This document shows positions 25,702 through 34,112 of a DNA stretch of 57,383 bases, piece after piece. The notes below the pieces were generated by a model that ran no database searches, had not been told where the DNA came from, and worked only from the letters and a program-made list of their open reading frames with translations. The position numbers and the translations under genes are program-made. Within the stretch, counting starts at the first letter, position 1. The number at the start of each line of letters is the position of its first letter. Source of the DNA: Pilibacter termitis (lineage in GTDB: Bacteria; Bacillota; Bacilli; Lactobacillales; Streptococcaceae); the NCBI RefSeq assembly GCF_900167335.1, contig NZ_FUXI01000022.1, positions 1-57,383 of the forward strand, written 5' to 3'.

Positions 25702-26307
25702 TTAGAATAATTTTTTGAGTCGAGCATAAATTTTATTTAATCGATTTTGAACAGCCTGCTTTGTTATTCCAAGTTCTGCTGCAATATCAGTTTGTGATAC
25801 TTTTTCATAGAAAATTTTTTGAATTAGCCAACGCTGATTATCTGTTAACTTAGTGAGTACTTCTTCCAAACGTTCTATCCTTGGGTCAAATGAATTTTTA
25901 GATTCTTCTTCCAAATAAGCTTGGTAATAAAAGTTATTTTTATCATCGGCATGACTCTCAGCTTCAAAAGCATTAATAGAGAACGTTTGTACCATCGGAA
26001 ACTCTCTCTTAACTGCGTCTTGCACGACATCCTTTGTTGGTTCAATCCCGTGATGGTCATGTTTGAACTGTTCAATATACCTAGGAATCCACGCACGGAT
26101 TCTTGCTTTTTCTTTGTTGGTACGAATACCGTGATAAGCCTTCATCGTGTAATAAACATCTTGGTCATCTATTTGATGTAACTCATAAATATCAAGTTCA
26201 GATACACCGTGCTCTCCTGGTTTCAACTCATCAACTACTTCCCCATTGGCATCAATGTACTTGTAGGTGCCACGTTTCTCTTTTGGCGTTTTTTTCACTT
26301 TAGTCAT
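25702..26307 (-). CDS. Sigma-70 region 4-like phage regulator
   Basis: The product has 201 residues from the ATG at 26307, chosen because GGAGGGTCAGCG precedes it. The C-terminal ~55 residues form a sigma region-4-like helix-turn-helix: LTDNQRWLIQKIFYEKVSQT followed by DIAAELGITKQAVQNRLNKI. The N-terminal part has a tyrosine-rich HQIDDQDVYYTMKAYHGIR segment. It is the first gene of the minus-strand early operon. It may direct early transcription; lacking sigma regions 2-3, it is not a full sigma factor. Confidence 0.8.
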   Translation of the reverse strand: MTKVKKTPKEKRGTYKYIDANGEVVDELKPGEHGVSELDIYELHQIDDQDVYYTMKAYHGIRTNKEKARIRAWIPRYIEQFKHDHHGIEPTKDVVQDAVKREFPMVQTFSINAFEAESHADDKNNFYYQAYLEEESKNSFDPRIERLEEVLTKLTDNQRWLIQKIFYEKVSQTDIAAELGITKQAVQNRLNKIYARLKKLF

Positions 26308-26325
26308 CGCTGACCCTCCGTTTTT

Positions 26326-26344
26326 TCTGTTCACACAGAACAGA
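26326..26344. promoter_or_regulatory. Inverted repeat, possible operator before the sigma-like gene
   Basis: TCTGTTC and GAACAGA are 7-bp perfect arms around ACACA. They lie 19-37 bases upstream of the ATG at 26307, in the early-operon leader. Such symmetric GTTC/GAAC repeats are typical phage or SOS-type operators, but no cognate repressor is encoded in the window. Confidence 0.4.
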
Positions 26345-26794
26345 GAGACTTTGATTTGAAGCCAATCTACCGATATTTAGAGCACTTAAAAAAAGCCACA
26401 CTGAAATAGACGGTAAGAGCCACAAAATTTGAAAATGAGCGTAATTAGGCATAGTCGTGCCTTTTGCTTATTTCAAATTCAGCTAGTCTTTCCGTTCTTT
26501 CAGCCGGCTTATGAGAACGATGTTTTTTATGAAAGTTAATTTAGGACAATTTGGATGCCTAGATAGGTTAGACAATGTCTATGTACCAAAGTTTCAAAGT
26601 CTGATATAATAGTTATTATGAGTTAGTGGGAATAAGACTAATTTGCCATTCCACTTAACCATTCTCAGGGAACAAAAAATGCCTGTAGAATAACTTTCTA
26701 CAGACAATCATGAAGTTTCCGATTATTTATTAAATAGTTTCTAAGGTTACTAAGGTTATTAATTTTGAGGATTTTGCAAGGAGGCTAACCATTA
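26345..26794. other. Intergenic region between prophage early genes and defence operon
   Basis: This ~450-base gap holds no convincing gene on either strand. I see an extended -10 TGATATAAT (26602-26610, plus strand) likely to drive the defence operon, and a hairpin at 26683-26703 (CTGTAGAA, loop, TTCTACAG). On the minus strand a T run follows the hairpin, so it could be the terminator of a lost minus-strand gene. A CI-like repressor and an integrase would be expected around here in a standard prophage but are absent. Confidence 0.6.
26602..26610 (+). promoter_or_regulatory. Extended -10 promoter of the ATPase defence operon
   Basis: TGATATAAT is a perfect TGnTATAAT extended -10. It is identical to the one at 33842-33850 upstream of the HNH restriction operon, with similar flanks (CTGATATAAT). 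It lies 185 bases before the first gene, leaving a long leader with one hairpin. No good -35 is seen. Confidence 0.55.
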
Positions 26795-27676
26795 ATGACT
26801 AACAACATTCCAAAATTGTGTGGCGGAACATTTCTGACTTTGCTCCTACAAGCAGTCAAACCACACAATAGATCACACGTCACAATCAAGGGTGAAAAGG
26901 TACGTTTATCAAACACCAACGTCTTACGAGCACTAATACAAGTTTTCGACCCGACAAGCTACTTACCTGACGACAAATCGTTCAATACCATGACATCAAA
27001 GTATAAGAATTGTAATAAGATTGGCGATGCAAATTTTCGATATGACGACAGCACTGTCATATCCGCATTCAATCAGGAGGTACTTGAAAACTATAATTCT
27101 CCACTCGTGCGTATGACTGAATTTGCAGAAACGTACCTCAATATTGAAACTCCAGCCAAATATGCATGGTTGGTTCGTGCCATCCTTGAATTACTATCTG
27201 AAGATACCACTATCACAGATGATGCTTTCTTCTATATCGGAGATAATAGGAGTGCTTCAACTAAAAAACAACTGATTTCAACCTCTGATATTTCACTTGA
27301 ACCATTTTTGCTTGGAGTTTGGCACTTTATCATCATGAATCGTCCCGATAACATAGTCGGAAAATCAACCGTTGCTAGGTGGCATGCCGCACCTAGCAAC
27401 CCTAATGCTCAAAGAGATTTTACGAGCGAAATTGGAAAAGGATACCGTTGTGACTTAAATGTATCAAGATTAACAGAGATTCCCGATTTGGAAGATAATA
27501 TTGAGCAACCTGAAGTTGAAATTATTGAGCCTGAAATCATCAATAGGAAACATGAGTCTAAGGATGGAGCTAATCCCTCTAACAATCAAAGTCAAAATCA
27601 ACCCGTTAATATATTCAATCAATTTGGTAATGGCAACACCCAAATTGGTAGTGTTGGAACATTCATTAATAAGTAG
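26795..27676 (+). CDS. Defence-operon protein A, unrecognised (GNGNTQIG C-terminal motif)
   Basis: This 293-residue protein has a mostly globular N-terminal part (about 1-230: GGTFLTLLLQAVKPHNRSHV, then NVLRALIQVFDPTSYL and LLGVWHFIIMNRPDN) that I cannot assign. An acidic Glu/Pro-rich linker (about 232-255) leads to a short Asn/Gln/Gly-rich tail, FNQFGNGNTQIGSVGTF. That tail recalls the low-complexity GNNNxQIG motif found in several conflict-system proteins, and protein B carries a related motif near its N-terminus. GGAGGC precedes the ATG. It is first in a four-gene operon with 13 bases or less between genes. Confidence 0.75.
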   Translation: MTNNIPKLCGGTFLTLLLQAVKPHNRSHVTIKGEKVRLSNTNVLRALIQVFDPTSYLPDDKSFNTMTSKYKNCNKIGDANFRYDDSTVISAFNQEVLENYNSPLVRMTEFAETYLNIETPAKYAWLVRAILELLSEDTTITDDAFFYIGDNRSASTKKQLISTSDISLEPFLLGVWHFIIMNRPDNIVGKSTVARWHAAPSNPNAQRDFTSEIGKGYRCDLNVSRLTEIPDLEDNIEQPEVEIIEPEIINRKHESKDGANPSNNQSQNQPVNIFNQFGNGNTQIGSVGTFINK

Positions 27677-27689
27677 GTGATAAAGCGAT

Positions 27690-28337
27690 ATGAACGATAA
27701 TCAATTACAAATCCAAGGACAAGGTGAAGCACTCTTTCCGACACAAAATTCTTTTACCCAAACAGGTGACAAGAACCTTCAAGTGGTTCATGCTGATATA
27801 GTCGAAAATCATAAACATGAGACAATGGTCATCAATACGGGAACTGCAAAAGAAGCCCAAGCGATGACAAATGTAGCAACATCTGGTATGAACCACGATT
27901 TCTACAATTTAATCGTCTGGGGTAGCGATGAAATCAGTGATAACTATGTCACAATTGACAAATCTCGTGCCCTGACTGAATACATGACAGAATCTGTCTT
28001 TGCAGCCTTTACGCCACTAACAGCTAATAAACTGAGCGAGGTTTTCCGTATGCCAACCATCATCACAAGTGAAAACCACTATTACGGCTATACCGATGAT
28101 GACCATATGGCTAAGTATGGTTTGATTACTGATATTCGAGAGGTTTCGAGTGGTTTCAGGATTTACTTCAATAAGCTGAATGAAATACCCCAACAACGTC
28201 TAAACGAGTTATCCGAAGAATTAGACCTGTGGTCCACAACACACTTCACAGAATTCAATCGTTCGCATTGGTCGATTAAAAATATCGATCTTGTGACAGA
28301 ATTAAAGAAAGCTGGCATACCAGTGCTATCAATGTGA
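27690..28337 (+). CDS. Defence-operon protein B, unrecognised
   Basis: This 215-residue protein starts 13 bases after A with a GTAGGTGATAAAG site. Residues ~1-45 are polar and contain TQNSFTQTGDKNLQVVHADI, a motif like the tail of protein A. Residues ~65-215 form a globular domain (FYNLIVWGSDEISDNYVTID, FRMPTIITSENHYYGYTDDD, FRIYFNKLNEIPQQRLNELS) I cannot assign. The shared polar motif suggests A and B contact each other or a common partner. It could be the sensor or the effector of the operon. Confidence 0.75.
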   Translation: MNDNQLQIQGQGEALFPTQNSFTQTGDKNLQVVHADIVENHKHETMVINTGTAKEAQAMTNVATSGMNHDFYNLIVWGSDEISDNYVTIDKSRALTEYMTESVFAAFTPLTANKLSEVFRMPTIITSENHYYGYTDDDHMAKYGLITDIREVSSGFRIYFNKLNEIPQQRLNELSEELDLWSTTHFTEFNRSHWSIKNIDLVTELKKAGIPVLSM

Positions 28338-28351
28338 TTGGAGGAATTACA

Positions 28352-28555
28352 ATGGATGAAAACAATCAAGAAAATATGGCCGTTGAGAAATGGGTGAACC
28401 TTGAGGATATTGCTGAATACCTAAGTGTCAGCAAAGATACAATTCGAATCTGGCTACGTCATGGGAAACTCCCTATTCATCGAGCTGGCAAACGGTACAA
28501 ATTCAAAATTTCAGAAGTAGATGAGTGGTTACGTGAAGGCAAAATGACCAATTGA
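28352..28555 (+). CDS. Small helix-turn-helix protein, excisionase/MerR-like
   Basis: The product has 67 residues from the ATG at 28352, after GGAGGAATTACA. The whole protein is one winged helix-turn-helix: WVNLEDIAEYLSVSKDTIRI followed by WLRHGKLPIHRAGKRYKFKI and SEVDEWL. This is the excisionase/AlpA-like HTH_17 family. In this operon it most likely regulates expression or binds DNA for the ATPase. It is an unusual component between two unknown genes and an ABC ATPase. Confidence 0.85.
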   Translation: MDENNQENMAVEKWVNLEDIAEYLSVSKDTIRIWLRHGKLPIHRAGKRYKFKISEVDEWLREGKMTN

Positions 28556-28569
28556 TTGGAGGGATATGC

Positions 28570-30864
28570 GTGCAGAAAATACCAGCACCTATTGCGGAAA
28601 TTACTTTAAACGAGGCGACATTTCACAATGAGTTTTTTCAACCAACACTGATAAACTACCTATATGGTAAAAACGGTGTTGGTAAATCGACTATTGGTAG
28701 GGTTATCAAAAGTGATTCAGGTCTTATCTGGAATTCAAACCATACGATGACTGATTTTTCCATACTTGTTTACAACGAGGATTTCATCAAACGTAACTTT
28801 TCGAGCTATGATAATCTGGCTGGAGTTTTTACAATTGGTGAAGACGATATCAGTGTTCGTGAAGAAATTGAGGCAAAGTCTGCTGAACGACAATTGCTTC
28901 TTAACCAGCACAAATCAATCAAGGAAAGTATCCAGAAGAAAACTGATGAGCGTAACTCTATTGAACAAGCCTTTAAGAGAGCCGTCTTTGAGTCTTCAGC
29001 TGACTTCAGGAACTACTTTATAGATGCGATGCAAGGAAAGCGTGGTAAGCCAGACGTGTTTGTCCCTGAATTGCTAAAACAAACTAATGCCGTGAAACAC
29101 GACCTCAACGAATTGAAGATGTTGTATGATACGGCTTTCGATAAATCGTCAGTCGCCTACCCTGAACTAAGGAAAGTGGACAAAAGCTTACTAAGCACTT
29201 CACCATTACTTGAAAAATCAATCGTCAGTAGTAGCAACTCTACTTTCGCTGAATTTGTTAAAAGATACCAAACGAGCGATTGGGTTCGACATGGTCATGA
29301 CCACTTCAAAAACACTGACGGTCACTGCCCATATTGCCAACAAGTGTTGCCGAATAATTTTGAGGAACAAATCTCATCTATTTTTGACGACCAGTACCAA
29401 TCAGACTTAAATGCTGTTAAGTCGTTCAAACAGAGTTATAAACACAATCTCTCATCACTAATTGACACCTTGAATACTAATACCTCAACGATGTATTCAA
29501 AGCTGAACCTGACGGAGTATCTCGATAAACTTGAACTCCTTAAATCGGTGGCTAATGAAAACCTCAAGACAATTGAGGACAAGCTCAACGAACCAAGTTC
29601 AATCGTCAAATTACGTGATACCGACTCAATCATTGATGAAATCAATGGTTTGATTGCCGATTTCAACCAACAAATCAAAACCAACAATGATATTGTCGCT
29701 GGAAAAAATGACAAGAAAAAAGAGTGCATCAAACAACTCTGGGAGTTAATTTATGACACACTCAAACCGCAGGTTGATGCTTATCATACTAACGTAGCTA
29801 CTTTCGATGATGAGATAGCTACCCTCAACCAGCAGTTATCTGATATTGTTACTCAGGGGAAAGACGTTTCCGCAAAACTTGCGGAACTCAATAAACAAAG
29901 CATCAACACAACCGATGCGATTGACAGCATGAATATCCTGCTCAGTGATTCAGGCTTTCAAGGTTTTTCCATTCGTTCCAAGGATGGTGAAAATAATGTC
30001 TATGAGGTTATTCGGCAAGATGGTCGAGTTGCAGAAAACCTAAGCGAAGGTGAGCGAAACTTCATTGCCTTTCTCTATTTCTATCATCTGGTTCACGGGA
30101 GCCCAACTGACGATGGGACGAACAGGGACAAAATAGTCGTCATCGATGACCCAGTGTCAAGTATGGATAGTGGTGCGTTATTCATTGTAAGTGCTCTTGT
30201 TCGTGGCATGGTTGGTATTTGCCGTAACAATGCGAGCTTAAACAAACAAAATAACATCTCTCAAGAGAATTACATTAAGCAAATTTTCGTTCTAACCCAC
30301 AACACTTACTTTCACAACGAAGTCACTAGCAATATGGATAGATACTGGGATTCTGTATCATTCTTCCTCATCAGTAAATTAGACAATCATTCTCACGTCA
30401 AACTGTGTTACCGAGAAGAAAACGATTTGCAGGGAAATCCGAAACATTACAATGTTGACCCAGTTCAAAACGGTTATCACGCATTATGGACTGAATTAAA
30501 GGATTTGAGCAGATTACAAAATGTTTCACCAGTTTCTGTTACTCACGTGATTCACCAGATATTGGATCACTACTTCATTCAAATGTGCTGTTACGATGGG
30601 AATTCCATTCGAGATAGAATTTTAGTAGATAACAAGCAGAAATTCCAGAAACTGGATGACGAAGGCAACGAAATTATCGATGAACGCTACTATCTGATAC
30701 AATCAATGCTGTCCTATCTTGCTACCACGAAGAATACTATCTCGGATGCTCATTTCATAGATGAAGCAATGGATCCACAAACTTGTTTACGAGTGTTCAA
30801 AGAAATCTTTGAAATCATGGAACAAAATCAGCACTACACTATGATGATGGGCGGAACTTTATAG
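28570..30864 (+). CDS. Large ABC-type ATPase with zinc-hook CxxC (AAA_13 / RloC-like class)
   Basis: The product has 764 residues from GTG 28570, chosen for GGAGGG seven bases upstream. ATPase parts: Walker A GKNGVGKST (33-41), signature LSEGE (490-494), Walker B VVIDDP with D-loop SSMD (522-531), and H-loop LTHN (about 574-577). Between them lie about 350 residues of coiled coil interrupted by HCPYCQQVLP (Cys253, Cys256), a Rad50-like zinc hook. The architecture matches AAA_13 proteins, which include the anticodon nucleases PrrC and RloC. However, I do not find the Arg-x3-Glu...His triad of those nucleases, so the effector may be encoded by A or B. It would sense phage DNA or DNA damage (inference). 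Confidence 0.85.
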   Translation: MQKIPAPIAEITLNEATFHNEFFQPTLINYLYGKNGVGKSTIGRVIKSDSGLIWNSNHTMTDFSILVYNEDFIKRNFSSYDNLAGVFTIGEDDISVREEIEAKSAERQLLLNQHKSIKESIQKKTDERNSIEQAFKRAVFESSADFRNYFIDAMQGKRGKPDVFVPELLKQTNAVKHDLNELKMLYDTAFDKSSVAYPELRKVDKSLLSTSPLLEKSIVSSSNSTFAEFVKRYQTSDWVRHGHDHFKNTDGHCPYCQQVLPNNFEEQISSIFDDQYQSDLNAVKSFKQSYKHNLSSLIDTLNTNTSTMYSKLNLTEYLDKLELLKSVANENLKTIEDKLNEPSSIVKLRDTDSIIDEINGLIADFNQQIKTNNDIVAGKNDKKKECIKQLWELIYDTLKPQVDAYHTNVATFDDEIATLNQQLSDIVTQGKDVSAKLAELNKQSINTTDAIDSMNILLSDSGFQGFSIRSKDGENNVYEVIRQDGRVAENLSEGERNFIAFLYFYHLVHGSPTDDGTNRDKIVVIDDPVSSMDSGALFIVSALVRGMVGICRNNASLNKQNNISQENYIKQIFVLTHNTYFHNEVTSNMDRYWDSVSFFLISKLDNHSHVKLCYREENDLQGNPKHYNVDPVQNGYHALWTELKDLSRLQNVSPVSVTHVIHQILDHYFIQMCCYDGNSIRDRILVDNKQKFQKLDDEGNEIIDERYYLIQSMLSYLATTKNTISDAHFIDEAMDPQTCLRVFKEIFEIMEQNQHYTMMMGGTL

Positions 30865-30881
30865 ATATATTCTCCGCCCAT
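30847..30881 (+). terminator. Terminator overlapping the end of the ATPase gene
   Basis: ATGGGCGGA and TCCGCCCAT form a 9-bp stem around the stop codon region, followed by TTGATTTT. It separates the ATPase operon from the restriction enzyme gene. Confidence 0.6.
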
Positions 30882-30925
30882 TTGATTTTACCGTTTGTCA
30901 AAAAAATAATAAGGGAGGTTTCACA

Positions 30926-32146
30926 ATGGTAACAATAAGCAAAGATAATCAATTAAAAAACGAATCAGGCAAAGCGTCTAACGAACTAATCGGTAGTATG
31001 CTCACTGATTTACAAAACCAATTTCCAAATGATATTTTAATCCAAGAAAAATATGCTATCGGTTATCCTGGTCAAAAAGAGCAATTTAAAATGGACTACC
31101 AAATATCATTCCCAAATCTAAGCTACGAACGTTGGTTGATAAAATCAACAAATTCAATTAGAGAACGAATCTATGGTGTCGAATTTTTTGCTCAGAACAT
31201 AAGGAACATTGATAAAAAAGCAAGTAATATTTTTGTTGTTGTCCCTAACTCTATTTCGAATGGTGAAAAAAGAAATGTTACGAACTATGATTCTAAAACC
31301 AAAGCAAATGATTATACTTCTTTTTTGGATGGGGTTATATTTGTAAGCACATTAAGGGAAAAAATCTTAGCTCACATTTCAAAAAATACCTCTCAAGGAA
31401 TAAAATCGAACATATTAGGTAAAGATGCTGAAGTTGAAATTGTTAAGTTGTTGAATAATGTGAATAACCGTAAGCTTTGGAATGATTATTCAAACTACCA
31501 AAAAACGATAAAATCTTCAACCTTTGATATTTACAAAGAAATTCTGTCAACAGCCGGATTAACATTTGGCAAACATCTAATTTCAAATGTTGTTGCAACA
31601 GACAGTATCCCAAAACTAAACATAGATGGTCAGAAAAAAGGATATCCAAAAACAGATGTATCTTTTAAAGTAACATCAGACAAAGGCGAAAGCTCACATA
31701 CCATTAGTGTCAAAAACACAGAAGCAAAAATGGTAACTGTTCACGAGGGACGCGTTTCAGATCTAATAACAGCACTACAGATAAAAGTAGATTCCGAACT
31801 TGCTACTGCATTACGCCAATTTGAAATAGGAGGTAGTAAAAAATATCTTGAAGATAAGTATCCTGAGTTATTATCTGTAATGAATAACCAACTAAGAAAA
31901 TATAACAATACTCTGACTAAATTTTTCTTTTTTGGCGACAATAGCCCCTTAGTCTATGATCCAATTCAAATTGCTGATATGATTCTTTATACAAAGAATT
32001 TTTCTATATGGACAAAACAGGATTATGTAGAGTATTACAATAACTCATATTCAAATTGTGGGCAATTTGGGACTCCTTTTTCATGGACATATCCAAGCAA
32101 AAAAAGAGGAAAGAAAATTCAAGTAAAAGGATTTACTAATAATTAA
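30926..32146 (+). CDS. Probable type II restriction endonuclease (partner of the convergent cytosine methylase)
   Basis: This 406-residue protein after GGGAGGTTTCACA shows no Walker motifs. It has a candidate PD-(D/E)XK-like core: FKMDYQISFPNLSYERWLIK and YPKTDVSFKVTSDKGESSHT followed by ISVKNTEAK (D...SxK). The C-terminal GTPFSWTYPSKKRGKKIQVK resembles the last segment of several type II enzymes. The call rests mainly on context: it converges with a C5-cytosine methyltransferase, separated by a bidirectional terminator, the classic R-M layout. The recognition site cannot be told from sequence alone. Confidence 0.65.
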   Translation: MVTISKDNQLKNESGKASNELIGSMLTDLQNQFPNDILIQEKYAIGYPGQKEQFKMDYQISFPNLSYERWLIKSTNSIRERIYGVEFFAQNIRNIDKKASNIFVVVPNSISNGEKRNVTNYDSKTKANDYTSFLDGVIFVSTLREKILAHISKNTSQGIKSNILGKDAEVEIVKLLNNVNNRKLWNDYSNYQKTIKSSTFDIYKEILSTAGLTFGKHLISNVVATDSIPKLNIDGQKKGYPKTDVSFKVTSDKGESSHTISVKNTEAKMVTVHEGRVSDLITALQIKVDSELATALRQFEIGGSKKYLEDKYPELLSVMNNQLRKYNNTLTKFFFFGDNSPLVYDPIQIADMILYTKNFSIWTKQDYVEYYNNSYSNCGQFGTPFSWTYPSKKRGKKIQVKGFTNN

Positions 32147-32190
32147 AAAATTCCCGATGTCCAAATCTGTCAGGACATCGGGAATTTTTT
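32145..32190. terminator. Bidirectional terminator between restriction enzyme and methylase
   Basis: AAAAAATTCCCGATGTCC and GGACATCGGGAATTTTTT are perfect 18-base arms around a 10-base loop, so U runs flank the stem on both strands. It ends both convergent genes, starting within the stop codon region of one and touching the stop of the other. Confidence 0.92.
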
Positions 32191-33420
32191 CTATACGTAG
32201 GTCAAATCAGTAATTGGTTTCATTTTATTTTCAGCTTTTATTAAAGTCTCTTTCATTGTATCCGCTACTGCTCTCATCATAGGCACAGCAACAGAATTAC
32301 CAAATTGACGATACATTTGAGTTCTAGAAACCGGGACAACAAAATCATCAGGAAAACCCATCAATCGTTTTGCTTCAAGCTCGCTAAACAATCGGACTCC
32401 TGTATCCCCATCCTTCACAAAAGTTCCTGTCAAGCGTTGTATTTTATGATAACTTGCAACTAAAGTGTTAACTTGAATATCACTATCAAAATCGACTAAC
32501 TGCGGCTTTCCATCATCCTTCTTGAATAGGTAACTATTCTGAAGATGCTTTGAAATTGTATAGCCTTTAGGATTTTTTTCTAAAATACTAGAAATCGGAA
32601 CTTTCACGTTTGAATTGCCATTCGGAAACTCAAAATCCGTAATACATAAATCTGGTCTAAAACCTACAATCACTACTCGTTCTCTCCTTTGCGGAAGACC
32701 AAAATTTTGAGCATCAAGAACTTTATGAAAAGTATTATAACCAAGTTCTCCACTCAATTTTTCCATAATGACATTAAATGTATTACCGTTATCATTTGTT
32801 AGTAGCCCCTTTACGTTTTCAAGTAAAAACATTTTGGGTTGCTTCTCCTTCAGTATCCTCAAAACATCAAAGAATAACGTTCCTTGAGTTTCGTGAGAAA
32901 ACCCTTCTCGTTTCCCAATATTACTAAATGGTTGGCATGGAAACCCTGCTAATAAGACATCATGATTAGGTATATCTTTTGAATTGATTTTAGTTATATC
33001 CCCATATGGAATTTCTCCATAGTTTGCTTCATAAGTTTTTGCTGCATACTTATCCCATTCTGAACTGAATACACAGGTTGTATTTGAGTCCTCAAAACCC
33101 TTTCTAATTCCACCAATACCGGCAAAAAGATCAATAAAGGTTAGCTGATTATTTTTTTGTGTTGTACACTCAACAATTTGATCATTCATATAAATTGATT
33201 TACTTTTATCAATTTTAGACATTTGCATACCCTCACGTAATTTATATAGACCAATCTGTATTAATTCAACACATTTTTGACTAAAATTATTACAATCATT
33301 AACTTCAGTTGACATTATTTCTTGATAAATATCATCAGTTAAATAAATATTTCTAGGATGTTTTTTTTGTGAGTCAGGCACGTTCTTTCTACCTGCACCT
33401 TTTCGATTTCCTCCACGCAT
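32191..33420 (-). CDS. DNA (cytosine-5) methyltransferase with DNA-binding N-terminal extension
   Basis: The product has 409 residues from the ATG at 33420 (GAGGTGATGAT upstream). C5 motifs: SAM site DLFAGIGG (97-104), catalytic Cys162 in GFPCQPFS, LLENVKGL, and QRRERVVIVGF, with a target-recognition region and the C-terminal QMYRQFGNSVAVPMM. Ahead of the catalytic part lie ~95 residues starting RGGNRKGAGRK and PRNIYLTDDIYQEIMS, like a small ribbon-helix-helix regulator. Such N-terminal extensions in some type II methylases repress their own gene. A matching inverted repeat covers this gene's -35. Confidence 0.93.
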   Translation of the reverse strand: MRGGNRKGAGRKNVPDSQKKHPRNIYLTDDIYQEIMSTEVNDCNNFSQKCVELIQIGLYKLREGMQMSKIDKSKSIYMNDQIVECTTQKNNQLTFIDLFAGIGGIRKGFEDSNTTCVFSSEWDKYAAKTYEANYGEIPYGDITKINSKDIPNHDVLLAGFPCQPFSNIGKREGFSHETQGTLFFDVLRILKEKQPKMFLLENVKGLLTNDNGNTFNVIMEKLSGELGYNTFHKVLDAQNFGLPQRRERVVIVGFRPDLCITDFEFPNGNSNVKVPISSILEKNPKGYTISKHLQNSYLFKKDDGKPQLVDFDSDIQVNTLVASYHKIQRLTGTFVKDGDTGVRLFSELEAKRLMGFPDDFVVPVSRTQMYRQFGNSVAVPMMRAVADTMKETLIKAENKMKPITDLTYV

Positions 33421-33450
33421 ATCATCACCTCTTCCAAACAACATACGGAA

Positions 33451-33495
33451 ATTTTACCATATTTTTTTTGATTTTTCAATTTTATAAATCAAAAA
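33451..33495 (-). promoter_or_regulatory. Methylase promoter with overlapping inverted-repeat operator
   Basis: On the minus strand -35 TTGAAA (33479-33474), a 17-base spacer and TGGTAAAAT (extended -10, TAAAAT at 33456-33451) form a good promoter. Perfect arms TTTTTGATTT (33465-33474) and AAATCAAAAA (33486-33495) flank and include the -35. Binding there would block transcription, consistent with self-repression by the methylase N-terminal domain. Confidence 0.65.
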
Positions 33496-33841
33496 CAGCG
33501 GATAAAATCTTCACCTACTAATCTATCATTTCAAAACACATACTATAATTATGATGAATAGAGAAAAAGCGAGGTGGCTGAAAAACTACATATTTTTAAA
33601 AAATAATATATTTTAACCTTCATGATTAAGTGATTTTTGAATTTGATTTTCTCTAAAAAGGCACTTTTCAACAATCTCAAAAAAAGATTTTGAAAGTAGG
33701 TTTGTTGCCTTTCAGGCTATTATTTTGCATTAACCATGTCTTGATTGTTAACTTTTTCAAATTCAAATTGATTTTTGAAACTATAAACCAATCGCAACAC
33801 TTTGATATGATGATGAAACAATAGTAATCAATTTTGAAAAC
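33496..33841. other. AT-rich intergenic DNA, no gene seen
   Basis: This ~350-base stretch between the two R-M systems is A/T rich, with several TTTGAAA/TTTCAAA-type motifs. I find no protein with a ribosome site and no RNA gene. It contains the upstream part of the promoter at 33842-33850. Confidence 0.6.
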
Positions 33842-33850
33842 TGATATAAT
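33842..33850 (+). promoter_or_regulatory. Extended -10 promoter of the HNH restriction operon
   Basis: TGATATAAT, identical to the element at 26602-26610. It would transcribe the XRE remnant, the PUA/ASCH-like gene and the HNH endonuclease gene. Confidence 0.5.
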
Positions 33851-33875
33851 TATTTTAGTCACTAATCAATAAGGG

Positions 33876-34034
33876 ATGGAAAAATCTGAGCTAGGTAAGC
33901 ATGCCAATATCAGCCCAGCCTCGATTGCAAAACTTGGCAAAGGAAAAAACATCACGGCTGATGTTTTACTCAGAATCTGCGATACACTTGATTGTGACGT
34001 CGAGGATATAATGGAAACGGTGGAAATACCATAA
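33876..34034 (+). pseudogene. XRE-family regulator, N-terminal part missing
   Basis: The 52-codon frame begins MEKSELGKHANISPASIAKL and continues GKGKNITADVLLRICDTLDC and DVEDIMETVEIP, which aligns with the C-terminal three quarters of common ~65-70 residue Cro/CI-type regulators. A stop (33870-33872) lies two codons before the ATG, so the usual first helix is missing. It keeps much of the recognition helix region but probably not a stable fold. It may be a relic of a controller gene for the R-M operon. Confidence 0.65.
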
Positions 34035-34112
34035 AATCAATATTCAAACTCCTGAGACAAGAACAGCATTCCTCAATGACGATGTAGAAAAAAACTAAAG
34101 GAGAGAAATATT

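Noticed and set aside
28570-30864. Possible PrrC/RloC anticodon nuclease activity in the ATPase C-terminus
   Set aside because: The Arg-x3-Glu...His arrangement is not seen; only an REEN segment followed by His residues at different spacing. I describe the ATPase class only.
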